Of a stretch of 64,000 nucleotides of DNA, positions 32,090 to 44,200 are shown one piece after another. Made by a program: the position numbers and the translations under genes. Location of the stretch: positions 1,054,001 through 1,118,000 of the forward strand of contig QPFY01000012.1 in NCBI GenBank assembly GCA_003665825.1, in the 5' to 3' direction. This stretch comes from Microbotryum silenes-acaulis. Taxonomy: Eukaryota; Basidiomycota; Microbotryomycetes; Microbotryales; Microbotryaceae. Within the stretch, counting starts at the first letter, position 1. Each line of letters starts with the position of its first letter. The notes beneath the pieces are model-generated. The model was given only the letters and a program-made list of their open reading frames with translations, ran no database searches and was not told the DNA's origin.

Positions 32090-33698
32090 ATATAGAAAAA
32101 GGTGAGTTAAGGAATGTACCTAAAATCGCTGTTTTTAACTAGGTGGCGGCCTCCGGGCCGCCTGTGGTGGATGTATTAGCATACTGTTGTGTCTGCCGCA
32201 CCTGCCTGTGGTGTCCATGTTCCGATCAGAAGTCATGTACAAGCTCTGTGGCAATTTTTGTATTTTTCGTGCCGGTCGAACGAAGCTACAGCGTTCCCAG
32301 TATTTTTCTTCACTTTTTCGTTGATGTCAAACAGTGTTTACACTTATATTGTATTTAATGGACGGCAAGCGCGTGGCTTTGCATGTCATTGCTTCTACAG
32401 CACAGCTCCGCCTGACGCGCGGGTGGAGCTGGGGAGGGCTGGCCGGTGGCCGGCGGCCGGCTGGCGTCTGTCACGTGATGCGGTGCGCCGGCGTGTGAGT
32501 GTCATTCCGGCAGCGGGCGAGCGGTATTAGGGGCTGAACAACAAATCACACCCTGTAAACAAACCCGCGCCACTCCCTCTAACCTGTTCTTTTCCCCTCT
32601 CACTCTCATCGAATTTTGGTCACACTCACTCCCACAACCTTCCTACGTCAAGCACAGAAATGGCGATGCTTATCTGCGATTCCGACACCAACACGGGAGA
32701 TCCTAGACCGCAAGATATTATTCTCCAGGTGCACGGTGATCGATTCCCGATGGTCGGCCCAAGTACCAAATTGTTAGCTCGCTCCATCCGTCTGCGATGC
32801 TTCTCCGGTACCCACTACTCTTCCCCGCGGGGGAAGATGGCTTCCACCCCAACACTCCTCTTTGCGGATTCAACCAAGCTGGGCCGCCCTTCGCCGGAAG
32901 ACCGCCATGATGAGGATGAAGACGACGAGGAAGAGGACGAAGAGAAAGGTGATGGTGAACGTAAGCGTCTTCGGCTCTTTCTCGGATGTTCCATTCTGTT
33001 TAGGCGCAGGCACAGACTGACATAGAAAGTTTGAACACCTAGGACGAAGGTCAAGTAACTGGGGCTGAGGTGGCGAGTCTCGCGTTCACAATTCTTTGCG
33101 TATTCCTTGCACAAACGCGTCGAGTACTTCTCCATCTCGCATTGCACCCAACGTCCCTTCCTGGAGTTCGTGATCGACGGGTACTCCCAAGTCGAGACCG
33201 ATCGACTCAACTACATCCGCTGGCATCAAGAAACCTCTGCGTCTCATCACGGCCCAAGGCATCAACGGCTTGACCCTGAACCAGATTGGACGTTCGATGA
33301 TTGTGGGGTCGACGTTCAAGAATAGCCCGCGCGAGGGTCACGCAGCGTTACCAAGATGCGATGGCGTGCGTTGTCAAACTTGGAAAGCCTCCGCTGTTCA
33401 TCACGGTGACGTGCAATGGCCGGAAATCAAGGCTACACTGGGGCCGAACGACAAAGCCTGCAACCGTCCGGTTCTCATTGCACGAGTGTTTGAAGCCAAG
33501 CTGAACCGACTCTGCGACGACGTTTTTGGCAACAAGTAACGGCGATGAATGGAGGATGAATGGAGGATGAATGCCGAATTGTTTCATTGCCGTTGTTCGT
33601 ATTGTGTTTTCTTGACTTCCGCTGGAAATCATGTAGACTGTTCGATTCTTCTGCTGTTTGAATTTCTTCCTCCCGTTAATTTAACGGGTTCCCACTGG
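32090..33698 (+). mobile_element. Helitron H3 (family 2) with decayed Rep
   Basis: Its first 370 bp match the minus-strand relic at 18949-19668. The Rep remnant runs 32660-33539: PRPQDIILQVHGDRFPMVG, then in another frame LLRYPLLFPRGEDGFHPNTP, an Asp/Glu tract (DEDEDDEEEDEE), FVIDGYSQVETDRLNYIRWH, PPLFITVTCN and KACNRPVLIARVFEAKLNRL. Frames change at least three times. The 3' end has a perfect hairpin CCCGTTAA/TTAACGGG and ends CTGG (33695-33698) followed by T, fitting the Helitron CTRR rule. The left end is approximate; no TC start is obvious. It abuts H2. Confidence 0.75.
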
Positions 33699-33718
33699 TG
33701 GACTCTAAGCTGATTTGG

Positions 33719-33841
33719 CAGGGTCAATGCGTCCTACACTACTGGCCTAGCCAGTGTCTTTGACTGCATTCCCTCCGACTTTTCCAAAGGTTTCTAGGTA
33801 TTAATATAATTATACTGTCATTGAAATCCATCAAATAATAA
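33719..33841 (+). mobile_element. LINE 3'-end fragment
   Basis: This matches the 3' tail of the LINE at 48.4-49.4 kb: GGGTCAATG, CCTACACTACTGGC, CCCTCCGACTTTTCC and TTCTAGGTATTAATATAATT, ending in ATCAAATAATAA. It is a severely 5'-truncated insertion 20 bp after the end of H3. Confidence 0.8.
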
Positions 33842-33980
33842 GATGAGGCGGTGAAGCCACCAGCGCCGCGGACCGGGGCCGCTTACCGTTCCTCTGACTT
33901 GCCGATCGAAAACACACGCGGCTTGGACCCCCGCTCACCCCAGCACACTACGCTGTTCATCGACGTCACCGCAGCAACAA

Positions 33981-35676
33981 ATGGAATTTCTATCAGACGT
34001 TGGGGGGGGCGAGGACCGCCACCGACCCTCCTTCTTCGAGCTTGCTGCCCAAGGTAGACTGGCCGGCAGAACCCTGGCTCCCCACCGCCGTCCCTAACCG
34101 GCTGACACGAAGTCCGATCGTTACGTATCTCTTGCCGCACAGAACAACTGCGCGACTTACTTGCACCCGTCGTTCGATATATACTCTCGGTACGCTTGCC
34201 AGCTGCGACTTAGAATTGTGCATGGCACCGTGCATGCGCGCCATCGTGCAAGGGTTACTGATGGGGGTTGTCGCTCTCGCAATAGGTCTTTGCGCAGCGC
34301 AATCCTCGTTATCTGCTGCGGATTGTCAATCGGCACGACGAGTTCTTTGCCTTCGTTATGTTTTTCGTGGAGCGCCACTACCTTAAGGCCTGTGGTACGT
34401 GACAAGCTAGCCGGACCGACCGCGGTTACTCACGTGACCTTCTCGCCGCTCCGCGATCCCCCTCGGCATGCCAGGTGCTTCGTTTGCGGAGAACTTTTAC
34501 GGCCTCAAACGAAGACGAGTGCTTGGTACCGGCTCGGACAAGACTAAAGCCGCGGTCGGATTGACCGGTCGGAGTGACAAGCTCGGCAAGGCCGAAATCC
34601 GCGCTTCTCTCATCTTCCTCGTAAGTTTGTTGCACTCGGCTGTTGGAGAGGACAATCAGTTTTCCTTCCCCTCTTTACATGCTGCTAATACACCTGAATC
34701 TACGCCTATGGAGCCCCCCAGATTCTTGTGCCATACCTTCGAAGCAAAGGGCAAGAATCATACGAGCGACTCGGTGGCGGGGTCGACTCGGACCTGTTTA
34801 GCGACACACCCGCCGGCCAACGATCGCAGTTGGGGACATCATCGCGAGTGAGCCCGAGTAATCCGTCGCACATCAATATCATGAGTACACGTGGCCACCC
34901 GTCTGACGATTATGTGCATGCTTGCGTGGCGGGTGCGTTGCAGAGCTACCTCGACGCCGCCTCTGGAGTCTTTAAAAGCATTTACCCGTACGCGAATGCA
35001 GCGTACGAGTTGTACCTTCTTTCGTACAGCGTTCGATACATTTTCAACAGTAATCCTTTCTGGCGCCCGTGGTTCTCCTGGATGTCGATTGAGGTTCGCC
35101 GGATGTCAGCCGAAGACTACGTGAGCGCGCCCCCCTCCTGCCCACAAAAAAAATTCGGCCCGCTCACTCCGTACTGACCAAACGCATGCCACGACTATAA
35201 CGCAGCGAGCGGCGCACGAAACAACATCAAATCTTCTGTCGTCACCGATCCGCCGGCACCACACCACGGGCTTGCCACCGTCCTACGCTACCGTCATGCG
35301 GCGCAGCCTTTCCCTTATTCCACTATTGTCATTCGAGGCCCTCAAGTTTTTGTTACCAACCTCAATCTTCTTCTTCCGATTTCTGGAATGGTGGTACTCT
35401 CCAGAAGGAGGCTACGGGAGGCTGCGCAGGAAAGGTGGGGCAGGGGCAGAAGGGAAAGCCTTGCGAGCCCCTCCTCAGGGGCCATTGTCGAAGGATCACG
35501 CAGCGGAGATGGGCATGTGTTGCGTTCACAACGGACCGATGGTCAATCCGACTGCATTACCAACTGGGTGGCTTGGGTGTTACAAATGTGTGCATGGATG
35601 GGTGGAGGAAGAGGGGGCTTGTCCAGTCACTGGGAGTTCGGTCGCACTGAGGGAATTGAGGAAGATCCTAGGTTGA
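33981..35676 (+). CDS. PEX12: Peroxisome biogenesis factor 12 (RING E3 ligase subunit)
   Basis: Exons 33981-34053, 34143-34189, 34286-34394, 34475-34620, 34722-35120, 35206-35676 sum to 1245 nt (414 aa). A possible further in-frame intron at 34848-34943 (GTGAGC...GTTGCAG) would give 382 aa. Landmarks are PSFFELAAQEQLRDLLAPVV, VFAQRNPRYLLRIVNRHDEF, GASFAENFYGLKRRRVLG, VPYLRSKGQESYERLGGG, SIYPYANAAYELY and FFFRFLEWWYSPE. The C-terminal degenerate RING has CCVHNGPMVNPTALPTG and CYKCVHGWVEEEGACPVTG; it keeps only part of the usual zinc ligands, as in PEX12. With PEX2 and PEX10 the protein forms the peroxisomal membrane ligase that ubiquitinates PEX5. The gene is convergent with DBR1. Confidence 0.94.
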
Positions 35677-35934
35677 CTCCAGCAGACCTTGTTCTCTGTG
35701 CGTGAACGGTATATTGCACGTGTGGTCGCCAGCTCAATGGCTACGCGCCTTCCCCTCCGTGCCGCTGGGACTGTACTGATGTTGACGGGTGGCTCGGCGG
35801 CGTGCGTAGAGATACACTGGGCCGTGCTGGCGGAGGAGGGTTGATACGATTTTCAATGCCCAAAAGTGCACATAGCGCTTCTGTCTGCGGATTCGTGTAC
35901 CAAGTTGCTGCAGAATTTCGATGCAATCAAGGAA

Positions 35935-38206
35935 TCAGTTTGCGCATATATGGTCGCGAGAACACGGAGCCGACGCACGGATTGGACTGTCCCACCCTGG
36001 CTCCCCAAATCCGGGAGCGGTCCTGGAGAACTGCTGCACTTGTGCGATCTCGATACAACCCTGATTCGGCACATTCTCAGTGATCCAGGCGTGAGCCTGA
36101 GCTACTAGCTCATCGAGTCGTGCGGGCGGGGGAAGAGGGGTCCCTCGTCGATGTATAGAGAGGAAGGGCGCGAACGCCTTCACAATCGACAACCAATGTG
36201 GGTCAAACTGCAGCTGTGGCTGCTTGCGGTCGGCATTCGATCCGTTTTCCGTCGCAGACGTGGCGCAGGACGTATGCGTAGACTCTTTCCGATCTTTCGA
36301 TGCCATGTGTGATGTATGAGGCTCGGCGATATCAACGACCTAACATAAGGAATTGGCAGAAAGAGCAGATCAGTTCTTGGAGCGAGCCAGAGTGGCCTCT
36401 GCAGAGGCTGGGAGGGCTTACTTGCAAGAATCCCGTGCGGGCTCCTGGCTTGCTCAAAGCGAGGAACCGTGTCGTACGAGCTGAAGCGCCTTCCGGCTCT
36501 GCCGGCTCTGCGGTCTCCGAGGCCTCTTCAGACGACACGATCTTGACATCCTTGCCTGAATGTACGGCACTGCCGCCGTCTTCAATCTCCAATGAACAAT
36601 CAAGCGGATGATTTACGTCTTCACCGTCAATTGGATCGTGGTGGCCGGCCGGTTTTGCACCTTCATCGTCTTCCATGACCACTTGATCTGGATTGCCGAC
36701 TAATCGGCTTTCCCCATGGAGTTGTTCGGGGGAAAGCACCGCCGAGGAGGCAAGCTCACCCTCAACGCCACTAACTCTGCCACTCTGTGCGTCACTAGAA
36801 TGACCTGCCTCATCGTCATCATCATCGTCGTCGTCATCATCCATCGTGATCTCGTCTGGATTAGATTGATTCGCCGGGGGCAGAGTTTGAGGGGTCGAGT
36901 TCGAGGTCAAAGTCGGAGACTGCGGAGACAACGCTGCCAGGTGGTCGACCCACGCGGCAAACTTGACGTGCAAGTGGGCAGAGAACCAATATGAAGGGCG
37001 AAGCCGGCTCAGAAGATGCTTCAAGGGTGGAGAGCCGAGCGAGTTGGATGCAATCTGCACGTGTGGTTTTGCGGAGGATGATTGGAGCCGAATGTGCTAG
37101 TGCTGGAAAGCTCGCCGTGGAAGCGGTAAAACTGACCTCGTCTTTGAAGAACGGTTTCTGTCGGATGAGAGCCGCCGTATTGCCGAATCTTTCGATGCCC
37201 AAAGGCCAGTCATGAGAAAGAAAGATGTCTACCTGCGGACCTTGGGTTTCGAGCTGTTCCACAACTCATCGATGGTTATTAGCACGGCAGCGGTCGGATG
37301 AGCACCCCATCATCCTGGAACGGATCCAAAGGGGAGCCGGCGGTCGACGTACTTGCTTCAATCGGGCGACTTCGTACTCCCGAATATGGTACACCGATCT
37401 AATCGTGCTGTCATCGAACGGAACGGTCTCAAAGTGCCCTACAACGGCGATGTTGGTTCAGTGGGCGACCATCCGCCACGAGGCCGGCTTCTGGCAAGCA
37501 CTCTGCGACTGACCCTTCTTGAAGTCGGGAGCCTTCCAGATCCCACTCGCGCCAGCTATCCTGAGCCAGCCATCGACCAAGATACAACCTGCAAATCCGA
37601 GGAAGTAGATGTCCGGTGCGAGCCAGCCTCCATGGAAACTTTTGCAGGCTCAGATCAGATCCCAATCAGCCCGCCTGCTTGATGCTGAGCCAGTCAAGGT
37701 CTGACCTTGCACACAACTCACCATTCCCACATGTAGCCAGAGCTCTCGTGATTACCCCCGATGACGATCGTCAAACATCGCGCTCGCTTTTGCTCCGAGT
37801 AGTAGTGTGAGAAGTCCCCAAGCGACCGGTATTTAGGAGGACATGCCATCGCGTGCAAGTCTGATGGGCAGCGCATCGCCTATCGGAAAGATGATGTTCA
37901 GTCGAAACAGTCTCTGCATTTGTGCACAACAATTCGTGGGAAGTCGCCTTGCGCCTCCCTCGGCCGTGACCGCTGGGCTCCACCGCGAGGTGACCAGCTC
38001 CAGCTCCAGCGAACACGAGAAACATCGCAACGACGATCACATGCATCGGATGGCAATTAACCGACACTGACCTGGAAGTCCCCACAGCACAGTAGGAGCT
38101 CTATCCCTGATTCGCCTTTGACTTGTGATTCAGTGTTGCAGCGCTCGATCGAGGCGTAGATGTCGTCCAGAGAGCCATGAGAACAGCCTACGACAGCGAC
38201 GCGCAT
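35935..38206 (-). CDS. DBR1: RNA lariat debranching enzyme
   Basis: Exons, 5' to 3': 38206-38072, 37879-37722, 37638-37514, 37438-37353, 37253-37137, 37054-36422, 36339-35935. All are GT/AG-bounded, sum 1659 nt, 552 aa. The metallophosphoesterase core is intact: [79 protein letters not shown] and [14 protein letters not shown], holding the His, Asp, Asn and Cys metal ligands of the family. A 190-residue acidic, low-complexity insert (ten Asp in a row) separates it from the C-terminal DBR1 domain ([28 protein letters not shown]). The enzyme hydrolyses the 2'-5' bond of intron lariats in the nucleus, which fits an intron-rich genome. Confidence 0.95.
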
Positions 38207-40608
38207 TATATCGGTGGGTCAACCCGCCGTACTTCGATAATTAAGGAGTCGATGGCAGTGCTGACTTTGGTGGCGGTCGACCCGGTTCGCAAGCCGAAGG
38301 AAAGGGGGCAGCGCAGGCACAAGCTGCCAGAGACTCAAACCAGCTCACGGCACCGGGTGGAGGAGACTGGAGGAGACTGGAGGAGACTGCAGCAGAGGCT
38401 GATCCTGGCTGATCAAGGGCTGTTGAGAGGCGCTCCCAAAGTCCCACGTGCTACTGATGCTTCAATGCTACCTCTTGCTAACAAACAGGAATGAGCAGCG
38501 AAGTGTTAGAAGCCCCTCGACTTAGAAAGATCTGACAGTACCAGTTTCTTTCAAGGTGAGCAAGGGCTAGTGAGCTCAAGCTCACGCAGGCCTGATCAGT
38601 TAGAATCTCCTCAAAAGCACCTCTTTCACAGTACCTTTCGAAAGATGTGACGAAATAGTACAGCGCAGGACAAGGAGAAAAAGAAGAGGCATCCTCCTGA
38701 TCTCTATATCATAACTATCGCGGTCAGCCCGCCGCGGTAAAAATAGGGTCGCCTTTCTCGTCAACCCAAACGAGATGGGCGGCCAGCAAAAATCTGTCGT
38801 CTTCAGGCCCCATACGAGCCATTGCGACCGTGACCAAACCAAGTAACCGTCGAACGCGTAGGGCATAGTGGCTATCGCATGAGACTCGTATAAGTTCTGG
38901 CCAGTCCAGTGACTTTTGTGCCGCCGGAGCTGAAACGGGACTTGATCGGAAGGTGCACTTTGCGTTGAGTTGCCCCAGATCCGTCCGGCCTCCGAGACTC
39001 GTCACGACCGACCAAAGTGCGCGCACTCGCGCATCAGTCCAAACGATCGGTGGGGGGAGACTGTGTCGCTGCCCGCGCATGGTGGTCTCCGTGGTCGAGC
39101 GCGTTACGTAACCACGCGGAACCATCGTCGGAAAAGGGTCCGAATGACACGTCGCCCATCTGGATCCCGATGAACGTGGGATAGGCAGAGAGAACGACAC
39201 TGGAACAAGCCATGCACCACGGTGACCGAGGCCCAATCTGGTCATGGCCTCGCCGGATGACATGGTGCCGCCTCGCCGAGTTTCGTCATGCCCCTTGAAC
39301 GATTCGAGGGCACTGAGCTTCGTGAAGGTACGGTCGACGTCGACAAAAGAATGGGCAATTATGCTAGCATGCGCCCTGATCGGCTCCTCCTGGGTCGGCC
39401 ACAAACGCTCGACGGTGAAGTACGGCTATGGCACCGAGTCGTCGAAAATCAGCCATGTGGAATCGCCCACTTGATGGAGCTCGACGCGCCGACACAGACC
39501 GTTAGACTCACAGGCGTAATGCACCGGGGCAGCCAGCTCTGCTGGGCCAGGTCGCCATTATATTGGGCCTGGGCCACAACCGGCGATGTAGAATTGACCG
39601 ATGACGATTCTGGGTTCGCTGTGATAGTTTGGGCAGTGTGCACGGTCGGAGCCAGGGCGACGCTTACTAGTACGGGTAAGCCAGGGTGAGACAGATCAGC
39701 CGGCGCTGGACGTCTGGCTCGAGGTCAGATTGAGAGGAACCCACTGGACTGGTGCTGGGCATATGGCAGCACTTGCCTCGCCCGATGGAGCATGGCATGG
39801 GACAAGGTGAATTGCGCTCGATCGAGATCCCTTGGTTGTACTCGGTCTGCTTGGGTCCAGATGCATATTGAAGTCGGGTACGCAGTTGGCTCGTCGTCTT
39901 GCATGATTAAGAAGGGAGAATTAGCGCTAAGGTGCGGCTGAGTGCGATGTAGTGCCAGAGGCGACCCTGTCGAGTTGACGCATAGTCTGTCTGAGTTCAC
40001 AAGCAAGACCCGCTGGTCCTCGCTGGTCACTTTCGGGCTGCCGATTGGGGACGACAACTCCCCAAGAGTACACAGTGGTCAGTCCGATGCTGCTTTTGAG
40101 GCAGGGGCTACGTGGAAAAAGCGGGCGGCCTGGCGACTGGAGAACGACCTGACCGGCACGTAGCGGCAGTTGAACCCTGTTGAACCCTATTGAACCGTCG
40201 GCCTATTCTACCTCTATATAATACTATTATATTGTATTCTACATTTATTCTACATCTGTATAATAATCGTCTACACCCATTAAGGTTTTCACGCGCCGGG
40301 AGGTGCGAACGGAGCTCGCTTGCATGACCTTGAATCACGCAGGGAGGGGCTGGGAGGGGGGCGCGCACAGCGCACAGCGCCCCGGGCCCTGAGTCACAGC
40401 CTATAACTGCCTACTAATAGTAGCTGCATAACACTTGCCTATCAGCCCTTGAAACGCGCCACTCCGTATTACTGTCCCTTCCTAAGGTCCTTCCTATCCT
40501 TCCCTATCTAGCCTCTCTCAAACGCTTGTTCCGACGATCGGCAACGGCCAGTCATCTCTCCGCAGGGAACGCCGCTCAATTCAAACCTGATTCAACCCTA
40601 ATCCAAGT
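38207..40608. other. 2.4 kb, no identified gene
   Basis: The longest frame is minus-strand 39404-38724 (226 aa; it ends LLAAHLVWVDEKGDPIF). Just upstream, also on the minus strand, is VGDSTWLIFDDSVP followed by a stop and then PYFTVERLWPTQEEPIRAHA in the same frame. This reads like a decayed gene, but I cannot name a family. A further minus-strand frame lies at 40057-39725. 38363-38392 has three copies of GGAGGAGACT. 40200-40270 is AT-rich. Confidence 0.4.
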
Positions 40609-41614
40609 ATGTCATTTTCATCGGGTCCCGATAATGCAAATCCGGTCGTACACGCGACGCCTTCGTCACGTCGGTGTCGGTCTTCGGCCCGGGTCCGTCA
40701 CCTCGAACTGGACGACGACAACGACTGGTTGACGCCCAACGGTGCCTCTGGTGCCTCGTCCCCGCCATCGATACTTGACACTATTGTCGCCCGCGTAGAA
40801 CACATGCCTGGCCCCACCGAGGCCATCGACTCCGACGAGATCTTTGGTCAGCCCTTGTCCTCAAGTGGGATACCGGTTGAGCACGTGATGACGAGGAGCA
40901 CGGAGCAACTAGCTGACACCAATCCGCGGGGCATTACTTGGGACCACAGATCTGATCCGTTCCATCACGGATCCCGAACATCCTTTGACGCTGGAACAAC
41001 TCGCCGTCGTTTCGGCACCGCAGATCCATGTGACTGACGGCGCTCGGCCGAGTGTCCACGTCGAGTTCACCCCAACAATCCCGCACTGTTCGATGGCCAC
41101 CCTCATTGGTGAGCTCCGCCGCAAGATAGTCTAGCAGTCATCCATGCTTCTCCACTTCATGGCTATTCTATGCGACATATGGACATGGCTCACGTCGCTG
41201 TGGTCGGGTGCGCAGGCCTGTCGTTACGCGTACGACTGTTGCGAAGTTTGCCCGAACGTTTCAAGGTCGATATCAAAGTCAAAGAGGGCTCTCACCAGAG
41301 CGAAAATGCAGGTGCGTGGAGTCTCTCTTTTATTTATCTCACGGGGTACCGCGTGAATCTGACTTGCGCTCGTCCTGCCGCCGGCCATGTGCACTATCCC
41401 GCGCAGTCAACAAGCAATTGAACGACAAGGAACGAGTCGCCGGTGAGTGCAACAGCGGCCACTTTCTCCTTGTACTCCCATCTGAAGCGATCCTTGCAAC
41501 CCTTTGCGCGACGTTGTACTCTGGCCTGACTCAGCCGCGCTTGAGAACTCGCACTTGGTCTCGGTCGTTCAGCAATGCCTGTCGACTGCCGACTATCGTG
41601 GCCGAGTTCTCTGA
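40609..41614 (+). CDS. CIA2: Cytosolic iron-sulfur assembly component 2 (MIP18/FAM96 family)
   Basis: Exons 40609-40846, 40950-41108, 41216-41311, 41407-41442, 41535-41614 sum to 609 nt (202 aa). After a Ser-rich N-terminus comes the DUF59 domain: [56 protein letters not shown] (containing the conserved reactive Cys), [38 protein letters not shown]. Exon 4 is only 36 nt and encodes [12 protein letters not shown], part of the most conserved stretch. The protein belongs to the CIA targeting complex with CIA1 and MMS19, which delivers Fe-S clusters to DNA polymerases and helicases. The ATG at 40609 is the first in frame. It is convergent with the COA8-like gene. Confidence 0.95.
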
Positions 41615-42046
41615 AGACCGACATCTGGTCAAGTAGCGCATCTAGAGTGGTCGGTTGCCATTATGTGCACTCGAATCTACATATGCGTAGCCTGCATGGC
41701 CTTCTCGACAACGCCACCTTCGAAAAATTGACTTGTACCACTCGTGCGTTGTTCGAAGACATGCCGAGCCATGGTCGCCCAAACACGTTGCACAAAGTGC
41801 TTCGCCATTTGTTCTATCCCGCGAGCCGAGCAGGAGTGTGTTTGTGCTCCTTAGTGTACCTGTATTGCAGTAGGGCTCGAAGATTATCTCTGCAACCTTG
41901 ATCCGTCTAATGTAAGATCAGTCAGATGTCTGACCAAGGATTCCGGGCGTCAACGCCTTCAAGAAATGCGCCAGTTCGTAGAGGCTCACGCGACGCGGGC
42001 CATCTTCATTCAAGAGAGCCGTACCTTGTCAATTTGAAGAGCACAG
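41615..42046. other. Intergenic between two convergent genes
   Basis: Short frames only; probably the 3' untranslated regions of CIA2 and the COA8-like gene. Confidence 0.4.
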
Positions 42047-42730
42047 TCAACCACCCCACCGAGCATGCTTCCATACCTCCCACTTCCAGCGCCACTTTCT
42101 CCTGGCCGCCTTGAGCGCAGGCCACATCATTCGGACGGTAGCCCTCCACAGTTGTGCGTTGTACATTTGGTAGGCGTGCTTGGTCGCGGCTAGGTGTTGC
42201 GCATAAAAAGAGGACAGGTCGATATCTCGCTCGTTACGGCCGGCCAGGGGATAATGTTGACATAGCCAGCGTTCTCTTGCGGCGAGGAAGTCGGCGTTTG
42301 TACGTGCCCAAAAGTTTTGGTTGAGCGCGTCGAGACGGTAGAGATTTAGACGGTACTCGAGATCCTGAGCATGGAGCTTGGCTTTGAGCGATTGGAGGCG
42401 ATGTTGATGGGCTGCGAATGAAGGCGACAGCGACGAGGGCGATGGCGATGGCGATGTCGAAGGGAACTCGGCGAGGGAGTAAGGGTGCGGGGACCTTGTA
42501 GTTGACGGAGACTCGTGCAATTCCGGGAACAAAGGCGCATAGTAGACGGGACGTAAGTTCGAGAGTGGACAAGGTGCACCGACGAGGTCGTGGACCGGTG
42601 GTTTGGCTGCGCTGGTCGCGGACGTCGGGGGGGTCCATGGTGCAGGAGGTCGGCAACGTCGTCGCACGCCGGTGGTAGCCTTGGGGGCCATTACCAACTG
42701 ATGGACGAGCTCGGTGGGACGGCCCAGCAT
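42047..42730 (-). CDS. COA8: COA8/APOPT1-like mitochondrial protein
   Basis: A single exon of 227 aa from the ATG at 42730; a later in-frame ATG (MAPKATTG) would give 214 aa. The frame is open further upstream, but with GTG rather than ATG. The N-terminus is basic and Ala/Pro-rich, compatible with mitochondrial import. The family region follows: RPVYYAPLFPELHES, HPYSLAEF, LEYRLNLYRLDALNQNFWA, DIDLSSFYAQHLAATKHAYQ and YNAQLWRATVRMMWPALKAA. This matches the COA8 (APOPT1) family, linked in animals to cytochrome c oxidase assembly. A Ser/Pro-rich linker (PSTSPSPSPSSLSPS) separates the two conserved blocks. The role in this fungus is inferred. Confidence 0.82.
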   Translation of the reverse strand: MLGRPTELVHQLVMAPKATTGVRRRCRPPAPWTPPTSATSAAKPPVHDLVGAPCPLSNLRPVYYAPLFPELHESPSTTRSPHPYSLAEFPSTSPSPSPSSLSPSFAAHQHRLQSLKAKLHAQDLEYRLNLYRLDALNQNFWARTNADFLAARERWLCQHYPLAGRNERDIDLSSFYAQHLAATKHAYQMYNAQLWRATVRMMWPALKAARRKWRWKWEVWKHARWGG

Positions 42731-43345
42731 TTGCAAGCAGTCTCCTGCTAGCCGAGGATGGCAGTTCCGACACTTATTGATACACACGCTGCGTGTTAAG
42801 CGTCCAATGGGTCGATCCGAAGCGAAGCGAGGGGCGGACGAAGATGCGCCTGAGGGCAGTAGAGGGCAGCAGAGGGTGGCCGGTTGCCAAAGGCGACCAA
42901 CGGGCGCGCCGAGCGAGCCGAAAGGCGAGTGCGGTGTGAATTACTCCCTCTTGCTAGAACCAACTATTCTCGCTCGCAACATCGCCTGTTGCTCGCTCGA
43001 AACTCCATAATTTTTTGCTTTCCCGACCGCCTCCCCGGTTTGCCTCCCCTTGCTTGCGCTGCCCCGCCGGTTTCTTCGCGGGGCCGTGTCGTGAGGGAAT
43101 TCGCCCCCAAGCCCAAACCAAAGCCATTTATTATATATTATTCATATTCATCAATAGAGATCGGCACAAACGTCGTTCAGTCGGAGACTGTTCGTCGTAT
43201 TACTTGGCCGACACGAGACGCTCGACGAGCGACCAAGCGCCCAGCAGAGGGCAGCTGCATGCTGCTGCATGCTCCAACGGAGACCAACGACAGTGCGTGG
43301 GAGTGCGTGGGCACTCGGCACCACTTCGGCACCTCTCGGCAAGAA
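42731..43345. other. Intergenic
   Basis: Upstream of the COA8-like gene; should hold its promoter. No gene is supported. Confidence 0.4.
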
Positions 43346-43799
43346 TCCGCATTAGATCAGATCACCGTCAGATCAGATCTGATCTGGATTTTTCTGATTC
43401 TGACTTGATTGATCTGATCTTGATCTGATCTGAGCAGATCAATTTGATCTGAGACATGAAATTGCCTAATTTGGCACATAAAGACTTCTACATGTCTACA
43501 TGTTGAAATCCTCATCTTCTTCCTCCACAACCTCATCCTCCCTCATCATCCTCCAAAGTGATTACCTTGCTAAGCCGCCGCTTTTTGGAGGAGCTCCCCG
43601 CTTTTATGACTGGATTGGGTCGCATGATCCCTATGAGAAAGTGTTTGCAATGAGATGGCGCGATCCATTCTCTCTTCTGATCAGGTGCGTCGCAGTTGAA
43701 ATCACAATGGCACCATCTAGGTACCGCCTACTTTTGGATTTTTTTTCTCGAGGCTTGATTGATCTGACCCCCGTCAGATCAGATCTGATCTAATGCGGA
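43346..43799. mobile_element. MITE-like element with GATC-rich inverted ends
   Basis: The left end TCCGCATTAGATCAGATC (from 43346) is the reverse complement of the right end (to 43799). Both arms carry strings of AGATCAGATCTGATCT palindromes, and the left arm continues to about 43455. The 454-bp interior has no convincing gene. No clear target duplication was found. A similar start, CGCATTAGATCAGAT, occurs at 52150. Confidence 0.6.
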
Positions 43800-44200
43800 C
43801 CCTTGCCTCTCGGCACAAGTTCGGCACAGCCTGGCACAGCTCGGCGCTGCGCCTCACTGTGCTGCATCCCGCTCTCTCCTGCTCTCTTGCGCGAGCCAAC
43901 GCCACGCTACTCACTCGCTTCCTCTCGCCTCCCCTCGCGAGCCATCGCGAGCCTGCTAGAGTTTACGACAAATCGCGCTGGGAGGCTATTTACGCAACCC
44001 GCACCAGGCCAGATTGCCACATCACACCCGCACCGAAGACTACGAGGGCAATCACTTCACACCAACCTGCAGCAGGGTACATCGTGCACTAGCACGCCCT
44101 AAGCAGTCCCTAGGCCCCGCCCTGCCCCGCCTCGCCACGCTGCTCTCCGACGGACCGAGGCGCACACAAGTACGCCCTCATTCTGACTATTTCGCCAACG
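43800..44200. other. Upstream region of the Src1/Heh gene
   Basis: There is no supported coding frame. It is a C-rich sequence leading into the start codon at 44201 and probably carries the promoter and 5' untranslated region. Confidence 0.4.

Noticed and set aside
42731..42787. 19-residue extension of the COA8-like protein with two CxxC-like cysteine pairs
   Set aside because: It would start at GTG. The first ATG is at 42730, and the cysteines are not a feature of the family.
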